NCBI GenBank assembly: GCA_049514335.1
Contig: JBEKVE010000191.1
Span: forward strand, 1 to 5,919
DNA: 5,919 nt
Direction of reading: 5' to 3'
Source of the DNA: JBEKVE01 sp049514335
GTDB taxonomy: Bacteria; Actinomycetota; Acidimicrobiia; Acidimicrobiales; UBA8190
Made by a program: the position numbers and the translations under genes. Under the pieces are notes generated by a model. The model worked only from the letters and a program-made list of their open reading frames with translations. It ran no database searches and had not been told where the DNA came from. Numbering within the stretch: the stretch's first letter is position 1; each line of letters opens with the position of its first letter. Below, piece by piece: positions 1 to 5,129 of the stretch.

Positions 1-686
1 TCGAGGTGGGACGCTGGGTGCTGCGTGAGGCGTGCCGCCAGGCCGCCGAGTGGCACGGGCGCGGCCACCGCCTGTCGATGTCGGTCAACGTGTCGATGCG
101 CCAGCTCGAGATGCACGAGTTCGTCGACCACGTCCGTGAGGCCCTCGACTCGAGCGGGCTCGACCCCACCGCCCTTGTCGTCGAGATCACCGAGAGCACG
201 CTCATGCGCGACGCCGATGCCACGGTGCGTCGCCTGCGCGAGATCAAGAGCCTCGGCGTCCACGTCGCCATCGACGACTTCGGCACCGGATACTCCTCGC
301 TTGCCTACCTCCGCCAGTTCCCCGTCGACGCCCTCAAGATCGACCGGTCCTTCATCTCCGCCATGGCCGACTCGCCCGAGTCCTCCGCCCTCATCCACAC
401 CCTGGTGGAGCTGGGCCGCACCCTCGGGCTCGAGACGTTGGCCGAGGGCATCGAGGACGACGAGCAGCTCCTCAAGCTCCAGCAGGAGCACTGCGACCGG
501 GGCCAGGGGTTCCTGTTCTCCCGGCCCATCGAGCCCGACGCCATCGAGGCCTTTCTCGTCGACGCCGACAACGCCGCAGCGCACGAGACGCCGCCGCGGC
601 GCACCCCCGAGCTCACGACGGCCACCGCCGATGTCGTGGCCGATCCCCCCTCGGCGTCACCGGCGCCGGTCACCTCGTCTCGCTGA
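1..686 (+). CDS. EAL-domain c-di-GMP phosphodiesterase, C-terminal part (5' end outside window)
   Basis: EAL proteins hydrolyse the second messenger cyclic di-GMP to pGpG in the cytoplasm. The reading frame is open at the left edge (codon GAG at 3-5, then GTG at 6), and the first residues read E-V-G-R-W-V-L-R-E-A-C, an internal stretch of EAL domains, so the GTG is not the real start. Counting from that GTG as residue 1, the visible signature parts are SVNVS (26-30), VVEITES (58-64), the loop-6 motif DDFGTGYSSL (90-99), LKIDRSFI (110-117), LAEGIE (145-150) and GQGFLFSRPI (166-175). The metal and catalytic positions of active enzymes in these motifs (N28, E60, D90, D91, K111, E147, Q167) are all present, so activity is expected. 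The EAL tripeptide itself, and any GGDEF, PAS or membrane part, lie upstream and cannot be judged. From about residue 185 a Pro/Ala/Thr-rich, probably disordered tail of roughly 40 residues follows the domain. The stop is TGA at 684-686. Confidence 0.95.
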   Translation, partial: EVGRWVLREACRQAAEWHGRGHRLSMSVNVSMRQLEMHEFVDHVREALDSSGLDPTALVVEITESTLMRDADATVRRLREIKSLGVHVAIDDFGTGYSSLAYLRQFPVDALKIDRSFISAMADSPESSALIHTLVELGRTLGLETLAEGIEDDEQLLKLQQEHCDRGQGFLFSRPIEPDAIEAFLVDADNAAAHETPPRRTPELTTATADVVADPPSASPAPVTSSR

Positions 687-736
687 CCCGACCGGACCCG
701 GCGGATCCGGCGGATACCGGCTGCGGCTGGGTCAGC
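682..736. terminator. Inverted repeat across two convergent stop codons (possible bidirectional terminator)
   Basis: The 8-base arm GCTGACCC (682-689) is perfectly complementary to GGGTCAGC (729-736). The left arm contains the TGA of the EAL gene, and the right arm contains the TGA of the convergent peptidase gene. Inside the loop a smaller stem, CCGGA (692-696) with TCCGG (706-710), can form. There is no T tract on either side, so this is not a classical intrinsic terminator. U-less hairpins are often proposed as terminators in actinobacteria. The assignment rests on position and symmetry only. Confidence 0.4.
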
Positions 737-1592
737 CGGCCGGAGCGGCGCAGGTGGTGGCGTAGCTGCAGTCGTCGAACCCGTCGGCCGCGGTGTCGGG
801 TGCGGACGGCGTGGCCAGCACGGCACCGGACGACGACACGAGCTGGAGTCCCTCGGCGCCCACCAGATCTGCGTTCGCCCCGTTGACGGTGGCGTCGGAG
901 AAACGGGTGGTCGTGAGATCGGGCAGCGCAGAGATGCCGGTGCCCGAGGTACCCACCACCACCGGCGTCTCGAGGATCCACTCCGCCGTCAGGTAGCTCG
1001 AGGGGTAGGGGACCGTCTGGGTGAAGCTCTGGCCGTCGGTGACGTCGCTCAGCACGATGTCCCACACCTCGGGGACGGTCTGGCTGATCGAGCAGCTGAT
1101 GATGTCACCGGGGTGGACGGTGATGCTGGCCGTGACGCTCGGCACGGGGACGATCTCCCACCACGCCGAGTAGCTCGCCGTGCCGTCGGCAGCCACGTCC
1201 TGCTCGGTGCCCGCCTGGACGAGGGTGTTGTCGGTGACCGTGCACGAGGTGTCGAGGCAGCCGCCGCCGATGCCGATCCACGTGGCTGAGCTCTCCGCCT
1301 GTCCCGGCGTGTGCTGGGTGGCGGTGGGCACGGTCCACCGGGCGCTGATGGAGGTGAAGGTGGTGCTCTTCTCCAGCGCGCCCTGGTTGTAGCCGGACCA
1401 GTTGTCCGAGGTGCTCGTGTGCTCGCCCACGCCGTTGGTGTGCACCGAGACGGGGAGCACCCGCATGACCGGGGCGGCCGGCGCGGCGGGGGTGGCCGAA
1501 GCTCCGGTGCCCGACAGGGCAACCACGAGGGCGGCCACGGCGCCGACGGCGGCGGAGGAGGCGATGCGGCCGGGCGAGCGGCGTCTGGTCAT
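732..1592 (-). CDS. Secreted glutamic endopeptidase, family G1 (eqolisin)
   Basis: This is a predicted exported acid-type peptidase of 286 residues. Eqolisins use a Gln/Glu catalytic pair and are best known from fungi, with scattered bacterial and archaeal members. Residues 1-33 look like a Sec-type signal peptide: basic MTRRRSPGR, a hydrophobic Ala/Val/Leu core, then a likely cut after ASA (31-33). A short Pro/Ala-rich pro-segment follows. The G1 signatures come in family order: DNWSGY (63-68), ARWTVP (84-89), ATWIGIGGG (103-111), TLVQAGTEQ (123-131) with Q126 as likely catalytic Gln, YSAWWEIVP (141-149), HPGDII (160-165) and AEWILE (203-208) with E208 as likely catalytic Glu. Cysteines 112/117 and 275/281 could form disulphides; C167 is left over. 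The frame stays open upstream to 1733, but the ATG at 1592 has a good GAGG and begins the signal peptide. Length and motif order look complete, so an active enzyme is expected; pH optimum and substrate are unknown. It is monocistronic, convergent with the EAL gene. Confidence 0.88.
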   Translation of the reverse strand: MTRRRSPGRIASSAAVGAVAALVVALSGTGASATPAAPAAPVMRVLPVSVHTNGVGEHTSTSDNWSGYNQGALEKSTTFTSISARWTVPTATQHTPGQAESSATWIGIGGGCLDTSCTVTDNTLVQAGTEQDVAADGTASYSAWWEIVPVPSVTASITVHPGDIISCSISQTVPEVWDIVLSDVTDGQSFTQTVPYPSSYLTAEWILETPVVVGTSGTGISALPDLTTTRFSDATVNGANADLVGAEGLQLVSSSGAVLATPSAPDTAADGFDDCSYATTCAAPAG

Positions 1593-1600
1593 GGGGTCGT

Positions 1601-1604
1601 CCTC
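1601..1604 (-). promoter_or_regulatory. Shine-Dalgarno GAGG of the G1 peptidase gene
   Basis: On the minus strand the sequence before the ATG reads CGAGGACGACCCCATG, which places GAGG 8 bases ahead of the start codon at 1592. It decides the start: the longer in-frame candidate beginning at 1733 would add 47 residues with no signal-peptide logic. Confidence 0.7.
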
Positions 1605-1624
1605 GGGTGGTCGGTACTGGGGGG

Positions 1625-1648
1625 GGCGTGGCGACGACACGCCGTCGC
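1625..1648 (-). other. Two overlapping, mutually exclusive short hairpins in the peptidase leader
   Basis: GGCGTG (1625-1630) can pair with CACGCC (1638-1643). Alternatively GCGACG (1631-1636) can pair with CGTCGC (1643-1648). The two 6-bp stems share bases, so only one can form at a time. They lie about 33-56 bases ahead of the peptidase start codon and probably in its untranslated leader. Short GC-rich stems arise easily by chance at this base composition, so function is speculative. Confidence 0.2.
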
Positions 1649-1653
1649 TCCGT

Positions 1654-1670
1654 GCACTACTGAGTACTGC
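1654..1670. promoter_or_regulatory. 17-bp imperfect palindrome upstream of the peptidase gene (candidate operator)
   Basis: GCACTACT-G-AGTACTGC has arms that match at 7 of 8 positions around a single central base. It is centred about 70 bases upstream of the peptidase ATG and is markedly less GC-rich than its surroundings. Size and symmetry fit a site for a dimeric helix-turn-helix regulator near the promoter. No regulator gene is adjacent, so the binding protein is unknown. Confidence 0.35.
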
Positions 1671-1827
1671 GCTCGGTCCGCGATCTTGCGGTCCGGATCG
1701 ATGACCGTGCAGCACAACCCCACCGGTACCCACACCGGTCCTCGGCGACCCGTTGTCCGGGTTGCTCCGGCCGGCTCACCGCCGTGCCCGGGTCCCACGA
1801 TGCGCGCTCCGTGATGGTTCGGTCACA

Positions 1828-1854
1828 CCACGCCGTCAGGGCTCGCCGGCGTGG
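1828..1854 (-). terminator. GC-rich hairpin directly after the VOC stop codon, probable terminator
   Basis: CCACGCCG (1828-1835) and CGGCGTGG (1847-1854) form a perfect 8-bp stem with an 11-base loop. It starts immediately downstream of the TGA (1858-1856) of the minus-strand VOC gene. No U tract follows, so it would be a U-less terminator of the kind often predicted in high-GC actinobacteria. Its position at the exact end of the sigma/VOC operon is the best argument for the role. Confidence 0.5.
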
Positions 1855-1855
1855 A

Positions 1856-3130
1856 TCAGAGGTGGCCGAGGAAGAAGCGCGTCCCCTGGTCGTCGGTGCA
1901 CGAGGACGTGACGCCGTAGGGCTGGCGCTCGGGATCGGTGGCGGAGCCGCCGGCGTCGCGCACCCGGGCCACCACCGCGTCGATGTCGTCGACCCGGTAC
2001 ATGGGGATCGTGGTGGAGACGGCCTGCCCGCCGCGCAGGCCCACCCCGGGGCGGACGTCCTCGAGCTGGAAGCCGTCATCCACCCGTCCGGGGTTGAAGC
2101 GCCAGCCGAGCACGGCACCGTAGAAGGCTCGGGCTTTCTCCGAGTCGACGACCTCCATGGTGATGTAGGCGAGATCGCCCTGGTTCGTCCCGTGGGGAGC
2201 GATCCGTGGGACGGGCTCCCCCGGCGGCGGGGCGTACAGCGCGAACGGCGTTCCCTGGTTGTCGACGCAGTCCGCCAGCCGGCCGTAGGGCCGGTCCGTC
2301 GGTTCGTCGGCCTGCCCGCCGGCGGCGCGCACGCGCTGCACCGCGGCGTCGGCGTCGTCGACGACGAAGGCGAGGAACAGCGTGCTCGGCCCGGGCGCGC
2401 CCCACAGGCCCTGGTGGGGGTGGACGCCGCGCATCTGCCTGCCCTCGGGGCCGCTGCCGGGGGAGTACTCCCACCCGAGCACGGCGGCGAAGAACGCCTC
2501 GGCCCGGACCACGTCGGCCACGAACAACGAGGCGTAGCCGATGTCGCCCTGGCGAACCCGATCGGCCTCGGCCGGCGCCGAGGAGACCATCCACCGGTGG
2601 TTGAACGGATCGCGCACCACGGCGTTGCGCCCGTAGGGGTGGTCGGCGGGGGCGCGCTCGAGGGTGGCGCCACCGTCGAGGGCGCGCGCCACGGTGGCGT
2701 CGACATCAGTGACGTCGATGACCAGGCTCACGGTGGCCTCCGCCCCGGGCAGGGGGGCGGCCACAGGGGTTCCGGCCGACTCGTCGGCCAGGTACAGCGC
2801 GCCGGTGCCGACGTCGAGCTCGGCGTGCCCGACGCGACCGTCGCCCATGACCATGGGATCGCCGCGCCGCCTCGCCCCGAACACCTCGACGTACCAGTCG
2901 ATGGCCCGTCGGGCATCGGTGACGATCAGGTAGGGCGTGATCCCCGACGCCCCCGCGGGGGTCGGGGCGAAGGCGGTGCCGGGCGATGACGCAAGGGTGG
3001 TGTCGGACACTGTGACTCCTTCGGGAAGGGTGAGGGCGCGCTCGACGCGGGCGCGCAGGCGTGCCGCGAAGGCGGGTTCGGGGTCGACAGGGGCGGGGGA
3101 GCTGCGCAGGGACTCGAAGGGATCAGGCAT
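1856..3130 (-). CDS. Triple VOC (glyoxalase-fold) protein with a sigma-partner-like N-terminal tail
   Basis: This 424-residue cytoplasmic protein has three vicinal-oxygen-chelate units. Residues 1-36, from MPDPFESLRSS to RVERALTLP, form a charged, helix-prone tail unrelated to VOC folds; a Ser/Pro/Ala-rich linker runs to about 62. VOC unit 1 (about 63-183) is PhnB-like: ITPYLIV, AIDWYVEVFGA, GRVGHAEL, a repeated-strand segment near 133-143, and YGRNAVVRDPFNHRW. Units 2 (about 194-300) and 3 (about 316-424) resemble each other: FFAAVLGWEYSPG against FYGAVLGWRFNPG, and DNQGTPFALY against DDQGTRFFLG. I see no convincing metal-ligand set in units 2 and 3, so ligand binding rather than catalysis is plausible. 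The ATG at 3130 has a strong GGAGG and overlaps the end of the sigma gene by 8 bases, so translation is probably coupled. VOC folds occur in lyases, dioxygenases, resistance proteins and sensors, so the substrate cannot be named. Acting with the upstream sigma factor is inferred from coupling and the tail. Confidence 0.85.
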   Translation of the reverse strand: MPDPFESLRSSPAPVDPEPAFAARLRARVERALTLPEGVTVSDTTLASSPGTAFAPTPAGASGITPYLIVTDARRAIDWYVEVFGARRRGDPMVMGDGRVGHAELDVGTGALYLADESAGTPVAAPLPGAEATVSLVIDVTDVDATVARALDGGATLERAPADHPYGRNAVVRDPFNHRWMVSSAPAEADRVRQGDIGYASLFVADVVRAEAFFAAVLGWEYSPGSGPEGRQMRGVHPHQGLWGAPGPSTLFLAFVVDDADAAVQRVRAAGGQADEPTDRPYGRLADCVDNQGTPFALYAPPPGEPVPRIAPHGTNQGDLAYITMEVVDSEKARAFYGAVLGWRFNPGRVDDGFQLEDVRPGVGLRGGQAVSTTIPMYRVDDIDAVVARVRDAGGSATDPERQPYGVTSSCTDDQGTRFFLGHL

Positions 3131-3650
3131 CGTCGTCCTCCCCGGCGCCGTAGATGCGGCGGAACGCGGCGCGCGCCCGGACCAGCAGCCCCTCGGTGGC
3201 GTGCACGCTGCGCGACACATGGGCGGCGACGTCGGGCACGGGCAGGTCGTCGATGTAGCGCAGGGTGAGCACGGCGCGGTGCATGGGCGAGAGCATCTCG
3301 AGGGCGCGCCGGGCGCGCAGGGCGTCGAGCCGGACGTCCCACGGATCTGATCCTGCGGGGTCGTCTGCGCCCACGGCGCGCAAGCCGCGCTCCTCGCGAG
3401 CCTGGCGCCGCCAGTGGTCGATCAGCTTGTGCCGGGCCACGCCCACGAGCCACGGCACCGACACCCGGGCAGGATCCGGACCGCGCACGGCATCGACCGC
3501 CGCCAGCAGGGTCTCGGCCGTGAGGTCCTCGGCCAGGGCCACGGTGCCACAACGCGACAGCAGGTAGCCGTACACGTGGGGGAGGGCGTCGTCGTACACG
3601 GCCAGGAGCGCGGCCCGTGGACCGTCCGGTGCGCTGGCGCCATCACCCAC
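3123..3650 (-). CDS. ECF-type RNA polymerase sigma factor
   Basis: This is a short group IV (ECF) sigma factor of 175 residues if translation starts at the GTG at 3650. It would direct RNA polymerase to a small set of promoters. Sigma region 2 covers about residues 13-85, with HVYGYLLSRCG (25-35), LAEDLTAETLLAAV (39-52) and the region 2.3/2.4-like VPWLVGVARHKLIDHWRR (65-82). After a linker, region 4 covers about 110-166, with LSPMHRAVLTLRYIDDLPV (120-138) and the recognition part VSRSVHATEGLLVRARAAF (145-163). No region 3 or C-terminal extension is present. The start is not well fixed: the GTG lacks a good Shine-Dalgarno, but the frame upstream translates the repeat array and is not sigma-like. 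The gene overlaps the VOC gene downstream by 8 bases, and no classical anti-sigma gene with a membrane helix or zinc motif is adjacent in the window. The VOC protein is therefore the likely partner. Divergent from the NYN gene. Confidence 0.9.
   Translation of the reverse strand: MGDGASAPDGPRAALLAVYDDALPHVYGYLLSRCGTVALAEDLTAETLLAAVDAVRGPDPARVSVPWLVGVARHKLIDHWRRQAREERGLRAVGADDPAGSDPWDVRLDALRARRALEMLSPMHRAVLTLRYIDDLPVPDVAAHVSRSVHATEGLLVRARAAFRRIYGAGEDDDA
3137..3143 (-). promoter_or_regulatory. Strong Shine-Dalgarno (GGGGAGG) of the VOC gene, inside the sigma gene
   Basis: The minus strand reads GGGGAGGACGACGATG, a near-ideal site 6 bases ahead of the ATG at 3130 and embedded in the last codons of the sigma gene. 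It fixes the start at MPDPF; the frame upstream to 3220 is only the out-of-frame shadow of the sigma gene. Confidence 0.8.
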
Positions 3651-3801
3651 GTCCGTATTGTCGTCCGGGACCGCACCCCTCCGACGGGTGGGACCGAATT
3701 TTTTCGGCCACTCGGGGCACGGGGGCGCGGTGGGGCCGGCTGGTCCGGTGGGGCAGGCTGGTCCGGTGGGGCAGGCTGGTCCGGTGGGGCAGGCTGGTCC
3801 G
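3651..3801. promoter_or_regulatory. Divergent promoter region of the sigma/VOC and NYN/LLM operons
   Basis: About 150 bases separate the proposed starts of the two divergent operons. The stretch holds a short stem CACCC/GGGTG (3674-3690), the AT-rich palindrome at 3694-3707, and most of the 18-bp tandem repeat. ECF sigma genes are often autoregulated from such regions, but I cannot identify a convincing GAAC-type -35 with a CGTC-type -10 on the minus strand. The location of promoters is inferred from gene orientation only. Confidence 0.5.
3694..3707. repeat. Perfect AT-rich palindromic hairpin CCGAA-TTTT-TTCGG
   Basis: Arms CCGAA (3694-3698) and TTCGG (3703-3707) surround TTTT. With one bulged A (3693) the stem can extend by GG/CC. 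The run of six T at 3699-3704 is the longest in the window, in a region otherwise almost devoid of A/T. It sits 44-57 bases upstream of the sigma start, a position that fits a promoter element or operator. Confidence 0.4.
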
Positions 3802-3809
3802 GTGGGGCA
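3724..3809. repeat. 18-bp tandem repeat, about 4.8 copies
   Basis: The unit GGTCCGGTGGGGCAGGCT is repeated exactly at 3742-3759, 3760-3777 and 3778-3795. A truncated fourth copy (3796-3809) runs into the NYN gene, and a diverged copy with three mismatches (3724-3741) precedes the array. In the frame of the NYN gene each unit reads G-P-V-G-Q-A, where V is the GTG codon; on the opposite strand it reads C-P-T-G-P-A in the frame of the sigma gene. The 18-base period is six codons, so copy-number change keeps the frame. Identical neighbouring units indicate recent expansion by slippage or unequal exchange. There are no spacers, so it is not a CRISPR. Confidence 0.95.
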
Positions 3810-4182
3810 CTGGGTGGTCGACGGCATGAATCTCATCGGGTCGCAGCCCGACGGGTGGTGGCGCGACCGGGCCGGGGCCCGGCGTCGCCTCGTCACCGCG
3901 CTCGCACCCCTGGTGGACCAGGACACCGAGGTCACGGTGGTGTTCGACGGGCGGCCGGGCCAGGGGGAGGTCGATGCCGCGGCGGATGCGGGGATCGAGG
4001 CCCGCTTCGCCCCGGGCGGGCCCAATGCCGCCGACCACGCCATCGTGGCCCTGCTGGGGACGCTCGACGACGCTTCGTCGGTGACCGTGGTGACCTCCGA
4101 CGCCGCCCTGGCCGACGCCGTGCGCCGCACCGGGGCCGCGGTCGAGGGCGTGGGCGCCTTCCGCCGTCGGCTGCCCCGGTAG
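3802..4182 (+). CDS. YacP-like NYN-domain protein (putative small ribonuclease)
   Basis: NYN domains have a PIN-like nuclease fold with acidic metal-binding residues; YacP-type members are predicted or shown to cut RNA. From the GTG at 3802 the protein is 126 residues and consists of the domain alone. Visible signatures are HWVVDGMNLIGSQPDGWW (3-20) with D7 and N10, VTVVFDGRPG (44-53) with D49, NAADHAIVALL (75-85) with D78, and VTVVTSDAALADAVRR (94-109) with D100. This is a full acidic set, so activity is plausible. The start is uncertain because every upstream repeat unit offers an in-frame GTG preceded by GGGGCAGG. The frame is open back to a TTG at 3658, which would add a collagen-like G-P-V-G-Q-A tail. 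I chose the last GTG because the domain begins two residues later. An internal ATG at 3826 would delete the first aspartate. The stop TAG lies 11 bases ahead of the LLM gene, so the two are probably cotranscribed. Confidence 0.8.
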   Translation: MGHWVVDGMNLIGSQPDGWWRDRAGARRRLVTALAPLVDQDTEVTVVFDGRPGQGEVDAAADAGIEARFAPGGPNAADHAIVALLGTLDDASSVTVVTSDAALADAVRRTGAAVEGVGAFRRRLPR

Positions 4183-4193
4183 CGTCCCCGTCG

Positions 4194-5129
4194 ATGCCGC
4201 CGCTTCTCCGGCTCGGGCTGGTGGTGCCGTCCACGACGCGGCCGGACGCCACGCCGAGCCGCCTCTTCGAGCACGTGCTCGACATCGCCGCCGCAGCCGA
4301 GACGTCGGGCTTCGACGGCCTGTTCGCATTGGACGCGCCGGGACGGACCGCGGGCGGGTTGGAGGCCTACACCCTTCTGGGTGGGTTGGCGGTCCGCACC
4401 CGCACGGCGCGTCTCGGGGCGCTGGGGGCAAGCATCGACGTGCGCGGCCCGTCGATCCTCGTGAAACAGGTCACGGCCCTCGACGTTCTGTCGGCAGGGC
4501 GCGCCGTGCTGGGCGCAGGCGTCACGGGATGGATCGGAGCGGCGCCGGGTCATCCCCGCCAGGCGGCGCTGTCCGAACGGCGAGAACGGCTGACCGAAGG
4601 GCTCGAGGTGTGCCGTGCTCTGCTGGCCGGCACGGCCGCGTCGGTGGACGGGCGCTGGTTCCGATTGGCGGGGGGCGTCAACCACCCGTCACCGCTGCAG
4701 CGCGGCGGGGTGCCGGTGATGGTGACGAGCGTGATCGAGGACGACCTGGCGGTGGTGGCCCGGTATGCCGACGCGTGCGTGCTGGCCGGGCCGATCGGCC
4801 ATGTGCAGAGCATGATCCACGCCCTCGGCCGGCACTGCGCCGAGCTGGGCCGTGATCCCGCCGATGTCACGCCGCTCCACACGACGCCCTTGGTCATCGG
4901 CCAGTCGTCCGGCGAGATCGAGCAGCGCCTCGCCGCGGCCGACCAGGAGATGGGCGCCCCCGATGGGCAGTGGCTGGCGCGGGCGGTGGTGGGCCGTCCC
5001 GACGAGGTCGTGACCCGCCTGACAGCGCTGCTCGATGCCGGGGTGCAGGGGCTCGTGGTGCACATGCCGGGCGCCGATCCCGAGGCGGTGACGCTGGCCG
5101 GCACCGTCCTTCGTGACGCCTTCGGTTGA
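4194..5129 (+). CDS. Luciferase-like (LLM) flavin/F420-dependent oxidoreductase
   Basis: This 311-residue protein has the TIM-barrel fold of bacterial luciferase-like enzymes. In actinobacteria many of these use coenzyme F420 rather than FMN to oxidise or reduce small organic compounds. Family features in order are RLGLVVPST (6-14), AAAAETSGFDGLF (32-44), RTRTARLGALGASIDVRGP (68-86), ILVKQVTALDVLSAGR (88-103), LGAGVTGW (106-113), RRERLTEGLEVCRALL (around 125-140), DGRWFRL followed by PSPLQRGGVPVMV (about 148-175), and a C-terminal GRPDEVVTRLTALLDAGVQGLVVHMPG segment, quoted here as GRPDEVV and GVQGLVVHMPG. The usual DH after the second strand is replaced by LDAPG (46-50), so cofactor or substrate handling may differ. 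Cofactor choice and substrate cannot be read from the sequence. The ATG at 4194 is preceded by no clear Shine-Dalgarno; coupling to the NYN gene 11 bases upstream may supply ribosomes. The gene converges on alanine dehydrogenase with only 12 bases between stops. Confidence 0.88.
   Translation: MPPLLRLGLVVPSTTRPDATPSRLFEHVLDIAAAAETSGFDGLFALDAPGRTAGGLEAYTLLGGLAVRTRTARLGALGASIDVRGPSILVKQVTALDVLSAGRAVLGAGVTGWIGAAPGHPRQAALSERRERLTEGLEVCRALLAGTAASVDGRWFRLAGGVNHPSPLQRGGVPVMVTSVIEDDLAVVARYADACVLAGPIGHVQSMIHALGRHCAELGRDPADVTPLHTTPLVIGQSSGEIEQRLAAADQEMGAPDGQWLARAVVGRPDEVVTRLTALLDAGVQGLVVHMPGADPEAVTLAGTVLRDAFG

Larger units (their letters stand above)
1593..1855. other. 263-base spacer between the peptidase start and the VOC gene stop
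   Basis: This spacer carries no credible gene. Going away from the peptidase start it holds the GAGG at 1601-1604, a run of eight G (1619-1626, C8 in the transcript), a hairpin-prone stretch (1625-1648), an imperfect palindrome (1654-1670), and two copies of CGGTCCG (1674-1680 and 1689-1695) with starts 15 bases apart. Beyond these are two ACCGGT boxes near 1722-1740, a weak hairpin with arms CGACCCG and CGGGTTG (1746-1764), and a strong hairpin after the VOC stop codon (1828-1854). The peptidase promoter should lie here, but I see no convincing -35/-10 pair on the minus strand. Confidence 0.6.

Noticed and set aside
1593..1733. Longer start for the G1 peptidase, adding 47 residues
   Set aside because: The extension lacks a hydrophobic or conserved segment and would bury the signal peptide; the ATG at 1592 has a good Shine-Dalgarno.
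1746..1764. Hairpin CGACCCG/CGGGTTG as terminator of the sigma/VOC operon
   Set aside because: It lies about 90 bases beyond the stop codon, includes a G-U pair and has no T tract; the perfect hairpin at 1828-1854 is a better candidate.
1784..2989. Long plus-strand open frame opposite the VOC gene
   Set aside because: Its translation is Gly/Arg/His/Val-rich with no recognisable motif, while the minus strand encodes clear VOC domains.
3131..3220. Longer start for the VOC protein, adding 30 residues
   Set aside because: The extra residues are the out-of-frame shadow of sigma region 4; the ATG at 3130 has a near-ideal Shine-Dalgarno.
3658..3801. A collagen-like N-terminal extension of the NYN protein starting at a TTG
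   Set aside because: The G-P-V-G-Q-A pattern follows from the nucleotide repeat, the residues before it look non-coding, and the NYN domain begins right after the last repeat. It is kept only as a possible variant in the findings.
3724..3809. CRISPR-like array
   Set aside because: The units are directly abutting with no spacers, are only 18 bases long, and no cas gene is visible.
3651..4685. A minus-strand frame open far upstream of the sigma factor, including a C-P-T-G-P-A repeat
   Set aside because: It lies opposite the well-supported NYN and LLM genes, has no sigma-like content before the GTG at 3650, and stop-free antisense frames are common at this GC content.
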